Positions 26,663 through 36,168 of a DNA stretch of 64,000 nucleotides are shown here, one piece after another; the stretch's first letter is position 1; every line of letters begins with the position of its first letter. This DNA is from Rathayibacter sp. VKM Ac-2804 (GTDB taxonomy: Bacteria > Actinomycetota > Actinomycetes > Actinomycetales > Microbacteriaceae), in assembly GCF_009866655.1 (NCBI RefSeq), contig NZ_CP047420.1:1240001-1304000 (forward strand), read 5' to 3'. Position numbers and translations under genes: made by a program. A model generated the notes under the pieces. The model saw nothing but the letters and a program-made list of their open reading frames with translations. It did not search any database and was not told the origin of the DNA.

Positions 26663-27763
26663 TTACTTGATCGACTCGACGGCCGTCGCGACCTGGGCCG
26701 ACAGCTCGGACGAGAGCGGCGCGGCGCCGGCGGAGGTGGCGGCCTCCTCCTGGCCCTCTTCGCTCGTCACGTAGCCGAGGTACGCCTTGACGAGCTCGCC
26801 CGTCGCGGCGTCCTGGTACTCCTGGCAGGCGATGAGGTAGCTCACCAGGACGACCGGGTAGACGCCGGACTCCTCGGAGGCGTAGTCGATCTCGTAGACG
26901 ATGTCGTTCTCGGGACGGTCGGTCGCCTCGGGCGAGGCGTCGACGATCGCGGCAGCGGCCTCGGGGGAGTACTCGACGAAGTCGTCGCCGACCTTGACCT
27001 TGGCGGTGCCGAGGTCACCGGCGCGCGAGGCGTCGGCGTAGCCGATGGTGTTCTGGCCGTTGGTGACGGTGTCGATGACGCCCGAGGTGCCCTGGGCGGC
27101 CTCGCCGCCCTGGTAGGGCCAGACTCCGTCGGGCTCGGCGTCCCAGACGTCGGGCGCGGTCGCGTTGAGGTACGCGGCGAAGTTCTCGGTGGTTCCCGAG
27201 TCGTCCGAGCGGTGCACGGCGGTGATGTTCGAGGACGGGAGCGTCGCGTCGGGGTTCAGCGCGGCGATCTCGGGGGCGTTCCAGGTGGTGATGGTGCCCT
27301 TGAAGATGCCCGCGATGGTGGCGGCGTCGAGGTTCAGCTCGTCGACGCCCTCCACGTTGAAGACGATCGCGATCGGCGAGATGTAGGCCGGGACGTCGAT
27401 GGCGGAGGTGCCCTCGACGCACTTGCCGAAGGAGCCGTCGAGCTCCTCGAGCTTGAGCGCGCGGTCGGAGCCGGCGAAGTCGGCGCCGCCGGCGATGAAC
27501 GCCTCACGGCCCGCGCCGGAGCCGTCGGGGGAGTAGTTGACGGTGACGCCGGTGTTCGCCTGCTGGAAGGCGGAGACCCAGGCCTCCTGGGCGGAGCCCT
27601 GCGAGGAGGCGCCGATGCCGTTGAGGGTGCCCTCGAGGGTGCTGGCGGAGCCGGAGGAGGACTCGCCTGCGGAGGCGCCTCCTTCGTTGGCAGCACAGGA
27701 GGTCAGCGTGATGGCTGCGACGGCGGCGATGACGGCCGCCTGGCCGAGACGCGAGAAACGCAC
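26663..27763 (-). CDS. pstS: Phosphate-binding lipoprotein PstS
   Basis: 366-aa periplasmic-type binding protein anchored as a lipoprotein: signal with lipobox LTSC (Cys23), Ser-rich spacer, then LNGIGASSQGSAQEAWVSAFQ, VNYSPDGSGAGREAFIAG (phosphate-binding loop), FAGSDRAL and VHRSDDSGTTENFAAYL, all typical of PstS. The start is GTG at 27763, just downstream of AAAGGGA, which makes the signal peptide of normal length; an in-frame upstream extension would be non-signal sequence. A Pho box lies 96 bases upstream. Confidence 0.96.
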   Translation of the reverse strand: MRFSRLGQAAVIAAVAAITLTSCAANEGGASAGESSSGSASTLEGTLNGIGASSQGSAQEAWVSAFQQANTGVTVNYSPDGSGAGREAFIAGGADFAGSDRALKLEELDGSFGKCVEGTSAIDVPAYISPIAIVFNVEGVDELNLDAATIAGIFKGTITTWNAPEIAALNPDATLPSSNITAVHRSDDSGTTENFAAYLNATAPDVWDAEPDGVWPYQGGEAAQGTSGVIDTVTNGQNTIGYADASRAGDLGTAKVKVGDDFVEYSPEAAAAIVDASPEATDRPENDIVYEIDYASEESGVYPVVLVSYLIACQEYQDAATGELVKAYLGYVTSEEGQEEAATSAGAAPLSSELSAQVATAVESIK

Positions 27764-27858
27764 AAGTATCCCTTTCGGGTAGGAAAGCAGGGGGGGATGG
27801 ACGGGCTTGGTGCGGCCCGCCAGCGAGAGTACGGAGGGGTCGTGTCCTGCCCCCGTCC

Positions 27859-27880
27859 GCTCGGTGAACGCGCGGTGAAC
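27859..27880 (-). promoter_or_regulatory. Pho box ahead of pstS (two 11-bp direct repeats)
   Basis: On the minus strand, GTTCACCGCGC is followed directly by GTTCACCGAGC. This agrees with the 11-nt GTTCACC-type repeats bound by PhoP in Streptomyces. A candidate -10 box TACTCT (27826-27831) lies exactly 27 nt downstream, the same spacing as at the ppk promoter. The regulator is probably RegX3, encoded at 43.0 kb. Confidence 0.8.
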
Positions 27881-27953
27881 GACGGGTCGCCGCCAGGCGG
27901 AGCGGAGCGCGGAGGAGCAGTATTCGCGCGGCACGTCTGCGCCGCGCACGGGC

Positions 27954-28889
27954 TCACTCCAGCGGCGCGTGGGTCTCGATGGCGACGATGCCGGAGCCCG
28001 GGTGCTCGACGGAGAGGTGCACGACGGCGAAGCCGCCGGTCGGCAGATCGGAGGCCTCGTCGAGGTACGGGCCGATCGGGGTCGCGGTGGCCAGCGCGAG
28101 CTCGCGCAGGATCTCGGGGATCACCGGCCGGTGGCTGCAGAGCACGGCGCTCTTGCGCGCCCGCACCCGCTTGCCGACCAGGGAGCGGATGTCGGCCGAC
28201 CCGTGCTCGCCCGCCTCCTGGCTGAGGTCCTCCGAGAGGCGGACGGGCCGCTTGAGCAGCGTGGCGAGCGGAGCGATCGTGGCCCGGCAGCGCTTCGCCG
28301 TGCTCGTGACGAGCCGGCGGGGCCGCCAGGCGGCGACGGCGCGGCCCGCCGCGGCCGCCTCCTCGACGCCCCGGCGGTTGAGCCGCCGCGTCGAGTCACG
28401 GCCGTCCCAGGAGGAGGCAGGGACCGCCTTCGCGTGCCGCAGCACCACGACGGCGAAGGTGTCGTGCGTGCCGCGCGCGACGATCCGCGCGAACTCGTCC
28501 ACGATCTCGATGTCGTGCGGGTACGTGAGGTAGCTGCGGGCGCGCTTGATCGTGACCCACTCGAGCGCCTCGACCTCGCGGTTCGGCACGAAGTCGGAGG
28601 CGAGCACCGCCTTCTCGGTCACCCGGGCCGCCCAGTAGTGCACGGTCTTCGGGCGCCCGTTCGGCAGCGTGTACTCCACGGTGCCGAGCGGCACTCCGAG
28701 CGCGACCGCGAAACCGGTCTCCTCCCGGATCTCGCGGACCGCGGTCTCGGGCAGCGACTCGCCGGGGTCGACCTTGCCCTTGGGCAGGCTGACGTCCTTG
28801 CGGTGCGGCCGGTGGATCACGAGGACGTGCGGACGCCCCTCGATGATCCGCCAGCACACGGCGCCGGCCGCGAAGACGGTTCCCGTCAC
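27954..28889 (-). CDS. Nudix hydrolase fused to histidine phosphatase (MutT1-like)
   Basis: 311 aa in two domains. Residues about 1-140 form a Nudix hydrolase with the full Nudix box GKVDPGESLPETAVREIREETGF. Residues about 150-311 resemble a histidine phosphatase (VVLRHAKAV with the catalytic RH, SHRPVIPE with the second His). The same fusion is the mycobacterial MutT1, which cleans oxidised nucleotides (8-oxo-GTP/dGTP) and diadenosine polyphosphates, and there too it lies beside ppk1. The start is GTG, four bases after the ppk stop, so it is expressed with ppk. Confidence 0.9.
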   Translation of the reverse strand: MTGTVFAAGAVCWRIIEGRPHVLVIHRPHRKDVSLPKGKVDPGESLPETAVREIREETGFAVALGVPLGTVEYTLPNGRPKTVHYWAARVTEKAVLASDFVPNREVEALEWVTIKRARSYLTYPHDIEIVDEFARIVARGTHDTFAVVVLRHAKAVPASSWDGRDSTRRLNRRGVEEAAAAGRAVAAWRPRRLVTSTAKRCRATIAPLATLLKRPVRLSEDLSQEAGEHGSADIRSLVGKRVRARKSAVLCSHRPVIPEILRELALATATPIGPYLDEASDLPTGGFAVVHLSVEHPGSGIVAIETHAPLE

Positions 28890-28893
28890 GGCG

Positions 28894-31101
28894 TCAGCGG
28901 GTGGAGGCTCGGGAGCCGGTCCGCGTCGCCGTGCGCTTGCGATGCGTGATGTGCGCCATCAGCCGGTTCTGCAGATCGGAGAGGGGAGCGCCGTCCTCGT
29001 CGAGGTGGTGGCGGGTCCAGATCCCGTCCGGGCCGAGCCACCAGGAGGCCGTCTTCTCGTCCATCGCCCGGTCGAACATGTCCGCGATCTCGCTGAGGTG
29101 CGCCGGCTCGACGATCCGGACGAGGGCCTCGACGCGGCGGTCGAGGTTGCGGTGCATCATGTCGGCGCTGCCGATGAACACCTCGGGCTCGCCGCCGTTG
29201 ACGAAGCTGAAGATGCGGGAGTGCTCGAGGTAGCGCCCCAGGATCGAGCGGACGCGGATGGTCTCGGAGAGCCCCTCCTGCCCGGGCTTCAACCCGCAGA
29301 TGCCGCGGACCCACACGTCGACGGGCACGCCGGCCTGGCTCGCCCGGTACAGCGCGTCGATCACGGACTCGTCCACGATCGAGTTCATCTTGATCCGGAT
29401 ACCGGAGGGGCGGCCGGCGCGGGCGTTCTCGGTCTCGGCGGCGATGCGCTTGAGCAGTCCCTTGCGCAGGTGGCGCGGTGCGACCAGCAGGCGCTTGAAC
29501 TTCTTCTCGATCGCGTAGCCCGAGAGCTCGTTGAAGAGGCGGGTCAGGTCCTTGCCGACCTCGGGGTCGGCGGTCAGCAGGCCGAGGTCCTCGTAGATGC
29601 GCGAGGTCTTCGGGTTGTAGTTGCCGGTGCCGATGTGGGAGTAGTGCCGGAGCACCCCGCCCTTCTCCTGCCGGATGACCAGCGCGAGCTTGCAGTGCGT
29701 CTTCAGCCCGACGAGGCCGTAGACCACGTGCACGCCGGCCTTCTCGAGCTTGCGAGCCCAGGAGATGTTGGCCTTCTCGTCGAAGCGCGCCTTGATCTCG
29801 ACGAGCGCGAGCACCTGCTTGCCCGACTCCGCCGCGTCGATCAGCGCCTCGACGATGGGGGAGTCGCCCGAGGTGCGGTAGAGCGTCTGCTTGATCGCGA
29901 GCACGTCCGGGTCGGCCGCCGCCTGCTCGAGGAACGCCTGGACGCTCGTCGCGAAGGACTCGTAGGGGTGGTGCAGCAGCACGTCGCCGCGCGAGACGGC
30001 CTTGAAGATGTCCTGGCGCTGGTTCGGCTCGCTCGGCGAGAGCTGGACGGCCGTCGTCGGGACGTGATTCGGGTACTTGAGGTCCGGCCGGTCGATCTTC
30101 TGCAGGCTGAACAGACCGCCGAGGTCGAGCGGCGCGGGGAGCTTGTAGACCTCCTGCGTGGTGATGTCGAGCTCGCGGACGAGGAGCCCGAGGGTCTCGT
30201 CGTCCATGTCGTCGGTCACCTCGAGGCGGATGGGCGGGCCGAAGCGACGACGCAGCAGCTCCTTCTCGAGCGCCTTGATCAGGTTCTCGGTCTCGTCCTC
30301 GTCGACCTCGACGTCCTCGTTGCGGGTGACCCGGAAGACGTGGTGGTCGAGGATCTCCATGCCCGGGAAGAGGTCGTCGAGCTGGTTCGCGATGAGGTCC
30401 TCGAGCGAGATGAAGCGCATCGGCTCGCCCGGGGCGGCGACACCCGCGATCCGCACGAAGCGCGGCAGCATCTGCGGCACCTTGAGGCGGGCGAACTCGG
30501 TCTTCTGGGTCTTCGGATTGCGCACCCGGACCGAGAGGTTGAGCGAGAGCCCGGAGATGTAGGGGAACGGGTGCGCCGGGTCGACGGCCAGCGGCATCAG
30601 CACGGGGAACACCTGCGCGGAGAAGTAGTCGTCGAGCACCGCGCGCTCGGCGTCGCTGAGCTCGCTCCAGCGCACGATGTCGATGCCGGCGTCCCGCAGG
30701 GCCGGCTCGACGAGCTCCTTGAAGGCGCGCGAGTGCCGCTGCTGCAGCAGGTGCGCCTTCTCGGAGATGTCGGTCAGCACGTCGACCGGCACCCGCCCGA
30801 TGTTGGTCGGCAGCGCCAGGCCGGTGAGGATGCGGCGCTTCAGCCCGGCCACGCGGACCATGAAGAACTCGTCGAGGTTGGACGAGAAGATCGCGAGGAA
30901 GTTGGCGCGCTCGAGCGCGGGCACCAGCGGGTCCTCGGCCAGCTCGAGCACGCGCTGGTTGAACGCCAGCCAGCTCAGCTCGCGGTCGAGGTAGCGGTCG
31001 TCCGGCAGCAGGGGGTCGGAGTGACCCTCCTCCTCGTCGTCGAAGTCGTCGTCGAGGTCATCGCTCAGGCCGTCTTCGAGAATCAGGTTGTCGCCGTCCA
31101 T
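28894..31101 (-). CDS. ppk: Polyphosphate kinase
   Basis: 735-aa PPK1 making polyphosphate from ATP. N domain [19 protein letters not shown], head domain with [17 protein letters not shown], catalytic parts [27 protein letters not shown] (phosphorylated-His region) and [13 protein letters not shown]. An acidic N-terminal stretch ([12 protein letters not shown]) precedes the conserved start. ATG at 31101 lies 6 nt after CAGGAT, and a Pho box is further upstream, so phosphate starvation probably induces it. Confidence 0.96.
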   Translation of the reverse strand: MDGDNLILEDGLSDDLDDDFDDEEEGHSDPLLPDDRYLDRELSWLAFNQRVLELAEDPLVPALERANFLAIFSSNLDEFFMVRVAGLKRRILTGLALPTNIGRVPVDVLTDISEKAHLLQQRHSRAFKELVEPALRDAGIDIVRWSELSDAERAVLDDYFSAQVFPVLMPLAVDPAHPFPYISGLSLNLSVRVRNPKTQKTEFARLKVPQMLPRFVRIAGVAAPGEPMRFISLEDLIANQLDDLFPGMEILDHHVFRVTRNEDVEVDEDETENLIKALEKELLRRRFGPPIRLEVTDDMDDETLGLLVRELDITTQEVYKLPAPLDLGGLFSLQKIDRPDLKYPNHVPTTAVQLSPSEPNQRQDIFKAVSRGDVLLHHPYESFATSVQAFLEQAAADPDVLAIKQTLYRTSGDSPIVEALIDAAESGKQVLALVEIKARFDEKANISWARKLEKAGVHVVYGLVGLKTHCKLALVIRQEKGGVLRHYSHIGTGNYNPKTSRIYEDLGLLTADPEVGKDLTRLFNELSGYAIEKKFKRLLVAPRHLRKGLLKRIAAETENARAGRPSGIRIKMNSIVDESVIDALYRASQAGVPVDVWVRGICGLKPGQEGLSETIRVRSILGRYLEHSRIFSFVNGGEPEVFIGSADMMHRNLDRRVEALVRIVEPAHLSEIADMFDRAMDEKTASWWLGPDGIWTRHHLDEDGAPLSDLQNRLMAHITHRKRTATRTGSRASTR

Positions 31102-31140
31102 GCGACCATCCTGGCACCGCGCCGGACGCGCTCGCGCCGC

Positions 31141-31162
31141 CCGTGGTGAATGCCGGGTGAAC
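31141..31162 (-). promoter_or_regulatory. Pho box ahead of ppk (two 11-bp direct repeats)
   Basis: On the minus strand, GTTCACCCGGC then ATTCACCACGG, back to back. The gap to the candidate -10 box CAGGAT (31108-31113) is 27 nt, identical to that at pstS, and the repeats fall at about -40 to -61 from a leaderless start point. Confidence 0.77.
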
Positions 31163-31198
31163 CCGGCCCGGGGAGGAGCCGCGGAGTCGGTGGACCGG

Positions 31199-32080
31199 TC
31201 AGCGCACCGCGGGGCGGCGGTGCAGGTACTGCACGTCGACGGCGGCATCGGTGAAGCCGAGGGAGCGGTAGAGCGCCACCGCGGAGCGGTTCTCCGCCTC
31301 CACGTAGAGGTCCGCGACGGTGCAGCCGCGCGCGACCATCCGGGCGAGTCCCGCCCCGAGGAGCGTCCGGCCGAGTCCGCGACCCGCCGTCTCGGGGGCC
31401 ACGCCGAGCACGTAGATCTCGCCCGTGGTCGACTCCGGCTCGATCTTCAGCCAGTCGTAGCCGACCAGCGCGCCCTGGGCGTCACGGAGGAGAAGGAAGT
31501 CCTCGTCCTCGTACCAAGGCTCGGCCCGGCGCGCGGCCAGGTCGTCCTCGGTGATCCGCCCCTGCTCGGGATGCGCGGCGAAGACGCGGGCGTTGAGGGC
31601 GACCCACTCGGCCGGATCGAGGTCGCGCGCGTCCGAGAGCGTGAAGCCCTCGGGGACGCGCACCGGCGGGGCGACGAGCGGGTCCAGCGCGAGGTGCAGG
31701 AGCGTCCGCACCGGCGCGAAGTCGTGCGAGGCGGCGAGGGCTCTGGCCGCCGGGTGGTCGCCGTGCGCCCAGGCCAGCAGCCCGGTGCGCCCGCTCGCCA
31801 GCACCTGGTCGAGGACGGCGCGGCCGAAGCCGACCCCGCGCCACTCCGGATCGACGACGAACTCGAGCTCGCCCTGGCCGAGCACGGCGGCTGCGACCAC
31901 GACGTCGGCGCGGAGGCCGACGAGCAGCGTCCGCGAGCCCGCGCGCGCGTCGATCAGCGTCTGATCGCTGAACGGCGGCCGGCCGTCGAACCAGGAGGCC
32001 CGGCCGATCAGGTGCTCGAGCCCCGCGGCGACGGCGGGATCGGCCAGGTTCTCAACCGAGAGATTGAGCGACTCGTTCAT
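31199..32080 (-). CDS. mshD: Mycothiol synthase
   Basis: 293 aa, two tandem GNAT domains, as in MshD. The first contains [19 protein letters not shown], the second [27 protein letters not shown] and [19 protein letters not shown]. It acetylates the cysteine amine of Cys-GlcN-Ins to give mycothiol, the main thiol of actinobacteria. Its start lies 29 bases inside the end of glnR, so the two are translated together; the same glnR-mshD order occurs in mycobacteria. Confidence 0.92.
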   Translation of the reverse strand: MNESLNLSVENLADPAVAAGLEHLIGRASWFDGRPPFSDQTLIDARAGSRTLLVGLRADVVVAAAVLGQGELEFVVDPEWRGVGFGRAVLDQVLASGRTGLLAWAHGDHPAARALAASHDFAPVRTLLHLALDPLVAPPVRVPEGFTLSDARDLDPAEWVALNARVFAAHPEQGRITEDDLAARRAEPWYEDEDFLLLRDAQGALVGYDWLKIEPESTTGEIYVLGVAPETAGRGLGRTLLGAGLARMVARGCTVADLYVEAENRSAVALYRSLGFTDAAVDVQYLHRRPAVR

Positions 32081-32741
32081 TGTCCTCTTCGTACACGTTG
32101 AAGCGGTAGCCGACGTTGCGCACCGTGCCGATGAGCGATTCGAGATCGCCGAGCTTGGCGCGCAGGCGGCGCACGTGCACGTCGACCGTGCGGGTGCCGC
32201 CGAAGTAGTCGTAGCCCCAGACCTCGCTGAGCAGCTGCTCGCGGGTGAAGACGCGCGACGGGTGGGTCGCGAAGAAGCGCAGCAGCTCGAACTCCTTGAA
32301 GGTGAGGTCGAGCGGTCGCCCGTGCACCTTCGCCGAGTAGCTCGCCTCGTCGATGACGACGCCGGAGGCCTGGATCCGCGAGGTCGACTGCTCCTGCGCG
32401 AGGCGGCCGATGACGAGGCGGATGCGCGCGTCGACCTCGGCGGGGCCGGCGGAGTCGAGGATGACGTCGTTCACGCCCCAGTCGGCCGAGACCGCGGTGA
32501 GCCCGCCCTCGGTGAGGATCAGGATCAGCGGGACGTTGATGCCGGTGGTGGTCAGGATCTTGCAGAGCGACTTCGCACTCGCCAGGTCCTGCCGGGCGTC
32601 GACGAAGATCAGATCGCAGCTGGGAGCGTTCACGAGGTGCGCCGGCTCCGCGGGGATCTGCCGGGTCTTGTGGCTGAGCAGGCCCAGCGCGGGGAGGACC
32701 TCGGAGCCACCGGCTGAGGTCAGTATCAACAACTGCGCCAC
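32052..32741 (-). CDS. glnR: GlnR-type atypical response regulator
   Basis: 229 aa. The receiver-like domain (1-115) has the GlnR landmarks [44 protein letters not shown] and [12 protein letters not shown]; it keeps Asp48 but lacks the usual acidic cluster and Lys, as in GlnR, which works without a cognate kinase. A winged-helix OmpR domain follows ([49 protein letters not shown]). GlnR controls nitrogen assimilation. The GTG start has GGAGG seven bases upstream. Position before mshD supports the assignment. Confidence 0.88.
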   Translation of the reverse strand: MAQLLILTSAGGSEVLPALGLLSHKTRQIPAEPAHLVNAPSCDLIFVDARQDLASAKSLCKILTTTGINVPLILILTEGGLTAVSADWGVNDVILDSAGPAEVDARIRLVIGRLAQEQSTSRIQASGVVIDEASYSAKVHGRPLDLTFKEFELLRFFATHPSRVFTREQLLSEVWGYDYFGGTRTVDVHVRRLRAKLGDLESLIGTVRNVGYRFNVYEEDNERVAQSLG

Positions 32742-32816
32742 GGATCCTCCAGTAATGGTCTCCGGCAATACTAGCGGCGGGTCGGGAAGCCCGATTCCCT
32801 GGGGCACAATTGGGGG

Positions 32817-33077
32817 ATGGGCAGGGATCGCGCGGGAGTGGGAGTGGTCTGGGCGCTCGCGCTGGCCGGCTCCGTCGTCACCCTCGTGCTCGCCCCGTCC
32901 GGGTCGCAGCAGCTCTGGCTGGCGCTGACCTTCGGCGGCTGCGTCCTCGCGACCTTCGCCGCGCAGCTCGCCGTCGCGAAGGCGGACGGCTACCTGGTGC
33001 GCACGATGACGAGCGTGGTCGGCGCGATGATCGTCGTCGCCATGGCGAGCGGCATCGCCGCCCTCACCTCGCTCTGA
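32817..33077 (+). CDS. Small membrane protein (86 aa)
   Basis: Three predicted membrane segments (about 8-28, 34-52 and 64-84) and a short basic N-terminus; family not recognised. It diverges from glnR, over 75 bases. CACAAT 6 nt before the ATG may be a -10 element. First of a run of plus-strand genes (32.8-36.1 kb). Confidence 0.65.
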   Translation: MGRDRAGVGVVWALALAGSVVTLVLAPSGSQQLWLALTFGGCVLATFAAQLAVAKADGYLVRTMTSVVGAMIVVAMASGIAALTSL

Positions 33078-33118
33078 CAGCCCTCCTCCGCGTCGGTGCC
33101 GCCGGATAGGATGGAGCC

Positions 33119-33229
33119 ATGCTTCTCGCCCTCGAACTCTTCTATCTCGGACTGCTCGGGCTCGCCTCCCTCGCGATCGCGTGGGTCTCCGGCGTGGTCG
33201 TCTACAAGCTCTACCGCGGCCAGCGCTAG
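33119..33229 (+). CDS. 36-aa single-span membrane peptide
   Basis: ATG to TAG, 36 codons: one hydrophobic helix (about residues 2-30) and a basic tail ending KLYRGQR, giving an N-out or hairpin-free single span. GGAG and a TAGGAT -10 box (33107-33112) stand 6 nt ahead of the ATG, the same arrangement as other genes in the window. It is too small for usual gene finders. The following gene starts 17 bases later, probably in the same transcript. No known family could be named. Confidence 0.6.
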   Translation: MLLALELFYLGLLGLASLAIAWVSGVVVYKLYRGQR

Positions 33230-33246
33230 CCGCCGCCGGAGCAGGT

Positions 33247-33855
33247 TTGATCTCCCTCCCCTCGGGCCTCCCGCCCGAACTCGTCCCGCTCTCCTGGTTG
33301 CTCGGCGTCTGGGAGGGATCGGGCGTCATCGACTACGCCGTCGGCGACGACTCCGTGCAGGCCGAGTTCGGCCACCGCGTGAGCTTCAGCTACGACGGCC
33401 TGCCGTACCTCAACTACAGCTCGTACACCTGGCTGCTCGAGGACGACAGCGAGGTCGGCCACCGGCCGCTCGTGAGCGAGATGGGCTACTGGCGGCTCAG
33501 CAGGCCGCTCACCGACGCCGACGCGGGCCCCGCGATGCTGCCGGGTCGCGGCGCTCCCGCCTTCCCCGACGCCGAGTCGGTCGAGACGCTGCGCAACGGC
33601 GCGGGCGGCTTCGACATCGAGGTCGCGCTCGTGCACCCCGACGGCGTCAGCGAGCTCTACCTCGGCCAGGTCAAGGGCCCGCGGATCGACCTCGCGACCG
33701 ACGCGGTCATGCGCACCGCGGCCGCGAAGGACTACGCGGCCGCCACCCGCCTCTACGGCCTCGTCGACGACCACCTGCTCTGGGCATGGGACATCGCCGC
33801 GCTCGGCCAGGGGCTCCGCACCCACTCCTCCGGAAGGCTCGCCCGTGTCGAATGA
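33247..33855 (+). CDS. Nitrobindin-like heme-binding beta-barrel protein (FABP-like)
   Basis: 202 aa, lipocalin-like fold of the DUF1794/nitrobindin family. Markers are [15 protein letters not shown] (GxWxGxG), [11 protein letters not shown] and SEMGYWRL early in the barrel, and late strands with [15 protein letters not shown]. Mycobacterial relatives bind heme and isomerise peroxynitrite. The start is TTG at 33247 with GGAG six bases upstream. The last 11 bases overlap the next gene. Confidence 0.82.
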   Translation: MISLPSGLPPELVPLSWLLGVWEGSGVIDYAVGDDSVQAEFGHRVSFSYDGLPYLNYSSYTWLLEDDSEVGHRPLVSEMGYWRLSRPLTDADAGPAMLPGRGAPAFPDAESVETLRNGAGGFDIEVALVHPDGVSELYLGQVKGPRIDLATDAVMRTAAAKDYAAATRLYGLVDDHLLWAWDIAALGQGLRTHSSGRLARVE

Positions 33856-35008
33856 GGCCGTGTCCTCCGAGCCGGTGCCGATCTCGCCGCTCCTCTCCGC
33901 GCCCGGCGCCGTCGTCGGCACCAGCGCGGCCGAGCCCGGCGTCGCCGCGCACTACGGCGAGCCGTTCCGCGAGCAGCGGGCGCTCGCCGCGGGCACCGCG
34001 GTCGTCGACCTCTCGGGCCGCGGCGTCGTCACCGTCACCGGCCCCGACCGCCTCACCTGGCTCGACTCGCTGACCAGCCAGGCGCTCACGCGCCTCGCCC
34101 CCGGCGACTCGGCCGAGACCCTGCTGCTGGACCCGTCCGGCCGGATCGAGCACCTGATCCGCGTCGTCGACGACGGCGAGACCGCGTGGCTGCTCCTCGA
34201 CCGCGACGAGACACCGAGGCTCGCGGCCTGGCTCGACCGCATGCGCTTCATGCTCCGCGTCGAGATCGCCGACCGCACGGCCGAGTTCGCGACGCTCGCG
34301 ACGCTCGGCGACGGCCCCGCCACCGCGCTGGCCCTCGAGCTCGCGGGGGAGTCCGGCATCAGCTGGCTCGACCCGTGGGCGCAGGTGCAGCCCGGCGGCT
34401 GGCAGTACGCCCTCGCCCCGGTCCACCCCGCGACCGGGTGGACCGCCCGCGAGACCCTCGTCCCGCGCGAGGCGCTCGAGCGGCTCGCGGACCGGGCCCG
34501 CGTCGCCGGCGTCACCCTGGCCGGCTCCGACGCCCTCGAGGCGCTCCGCATCGCCGCCTGGCGCCCGCGGCACGCGACCGAGGTCGACGACCGGTCGATC
34601 CCGCACGAGCTCGACCTGCTCCGCTCCTCCGTGCACCTGGCCAAGGGCTGCTACCGCGGGCAGGAGACGGTCGCCAAGGTGCACAATCTCGGCCACCCGC
34701 CCCGCCGCCTCGTGCTGCTGCAGCTCGACGGCTCCGACTCCGCCCTGCCCGGGCACGGCGACGTCGTCACGGCACTCAAGGGCGGCGAGCCCGTCGAAGT
34801 GGGCACCGTCACCGCGAGCGCCTGGCACTACGAGGAGGGCCCCATCGCCCTCGCCGTGGTGAAGCGCTCGGTTCCGGTCGACCTCGAGCTCACCGTGCTC
34901 GCCGGCGAGATCCGCGTCTCGGCCGCGCAGGAGGTCGTCGTCCCGCCCGGTGCCGGTGCGGAGGCGGGAGTGCCCCGCCTGCCCCGGCTCGGGGCAGCGA
35001 CCAGGTAG
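33845..35008 (+). CDS. ygfZ: YgfZ/GcvT-domain folate-binding protein
   Basis: 387 aa with the YgfZ signature KGCYRGQETVAK near residue 268 and a GcvT-like fold (VVDLSGRGVVTVTGPDRLTWLDSLTSQ at the start). YgfZ proteins use tetrahydrofolate in repair or assembly of certain Fe-S enzymes. The GTG start overlaps the nitrobindin gene by 11 bases, so the two are coupled. Confidence 0.9.
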   Translation: MSNEAVSSEPVPISPLLSAPGAVVGTSAAEPGVAAHYGEPFREQRALAAGTAVVDLSGRGVVTVTGPDRLTWLDSLTSQALTRLAPGDSAETLLLDPSGRIEHLIRVVDDGETAWLLLDRDETPRLAAWLDRMRFMLRVEIADRTAEFATLATLGDGPATALALELAGESGISWLDPWAQVQPGGWQYALAPVHPATGWTARETLVPREALERLADRARVAGVTLAGSDALEALRIAAWRPRHATEVDDRSIPHELDLLRSSVHLAKGCYRGQETVAKVHNLGHPPRRLVLLQLDGSDSALPGHGDVVTALKGGEPVEVGTVTASAWHYEEGPIALAVVKRSVPVDLELTVLAGEIRVSAAQEVVVPPGAGAEAGVPRLPRLGAATR

Positions 35009-35016
35009 GCCACGCC

Positions 35017-36147
35017 GTGGTGGCCGCAGGACCCGCTCGGCGGGATCGGGCGGCCGCGCGGATCCGCGCCCTCGTCCGTGTCGACGACCTCCGGCCCGGC
35101 CGGGGCGTCGCGCGCGCCGCGGCGTCGCTGCCCGCGGTGCTGCAGATCGTCCTCGCGGCGATCCTCGCCTACTCCGTCTCGCGCTTCGTCTTCGGCCACC
35201 CGGCTCCGGTGCTGTCGCTGACGGCGACCATCTCCAGCCTGGGCATCGCGCGCGACACCCGGCCGAAGCAGGTCGCGGAGACCGCGATCGGGATGCTGAT
35301 CGGCATCACCGCGAGCGAGGTGCTGCTCCTGCTCTGGGGCACCGGCGTCTGGCAGCTCGCCGTGGTGCTCGCTATCGTCTTCACCGTAGGGCGGGCGCTT
35401 TCGCCCTCGCCCGGCTTCGCGGTGGCGGCCGGCACGCAGGCGATGCTGGTGATGATCCTGCCCGCGCCCGACGGGGGAGTGTTCACGCGGAGCCTCGACG
35501 GTCTCGTCGGCGGTCTCGCGGCGCTGCTCTGCACCGCAATCGTGCCGCGCAACCCGCTGCGGGCAGCGCGCGCCGAGGCGCGACGGCTGGTGGCGGCGCT
35601 CGCCGAGACGGTCGACGCGCTCGCCGACGCGCTCCGCCGGGGCGACCAGTCCGCGTCCGCGACGGCACTCGAGCGCGTCCGCGGCACGCAGCCCGTGATC
35701 GACGGCTGGACGGCCGCCCTCGACTCGGCGATCGGTGTCGCGCGGATCTCGCCGTTCGTCCGGCGGCACCGCGCCGAGCTGGAGCGGCAGCGCACGATGC
35801 TGGCCGCGCTCGACCTCGCGACCCGCAACCTCCGCATCGTCGCTCGGCGGACGGACTTCCTGGTGGGCGACGCCGTCCCGCGCGCGGCACTCGCGGACGT
35901 CGTGCTGCGCTTCGGGACAGGCGTCGCCCTGCTCGGCCGGGCCGTCACCGAGCCCGCGGTGCTCGCCCTCGCGCGTCAGGACCTCGTGCTGCTCGCGACG
36001 ACCCTCGATCCGCAGGTGCTCCTCCCGGACGCGCGGCTGGCGGAGAAGACGCTGCTGGTCATCCTCCGGCCGCTGGTCGTCGACCTGCTGACGGCCACCG
36101 GGGCGAGCTCGGCCGAGGCGAGAGCCGCGCTGCCCGAGCTCGCCTGA
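35017..36147 (+). CDS. FUSC-family / aromatic-acid-exporter-like membrane protein
   Basis: About 376 aa. The N-terminal half has around five or six membrane helices (LPAVLQIVLAAILAYSVSRFVF, then LTATISSLGI, AETAIGMLIGITASEVLLLL, LAVVLAIVFTVGRAL and FAVAAGTQAMLVMI); the C-terminal half is a soluble helical domain. This resembles FUSC/ArAE exporters, which come with a soluble C-terminal part. GTG at 35017 is likely, though a GTG follows at once at 35020. It begins eight bases after ygfZ. Confidence 0.78.
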   Translation: MVAAGPARRDRAAARIRALVRVDDLRPGRGVARAAASLPAVLQIVLAAILAYSVSRFVFGHPAPVLSLTATISSLGIARDTRPKQVAETAIGMLIGITASEVLLLLWGTGVWQLAVVLAIVFTVGRALSPSPGFAVAAGTQAMLVMILPAPDGGVFTRSLDGLVGGLAALLCTAIVPRNPLRAARAEARRLVAALAETVDALADALRRGDQSASATALERVRGTQPVIDGWTAALDSAIGVARISPFVRRHRAELERQRTMLAALDLATRNLRIVARRTDFLVGDAVPRAALADVVLRFGTGVALLGRAVTEPAVLALARQDLVLLATTLDPQVLLPDARLAEKTLLVILRPLVVDLLTATGASSAEARAALPELA

Positions 36148-36168
36148 CCGGCCGGGCCCCGCCTGCGA

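Noticed and set aside
26663..27949. Longer start for pstS (428 aa)
   Set aside because: It would put 62 non-hydrophobic residues ahead of a perfect lipoprotein signal and run through the Pho box; GTG at 27763 follows AAAGGGA.
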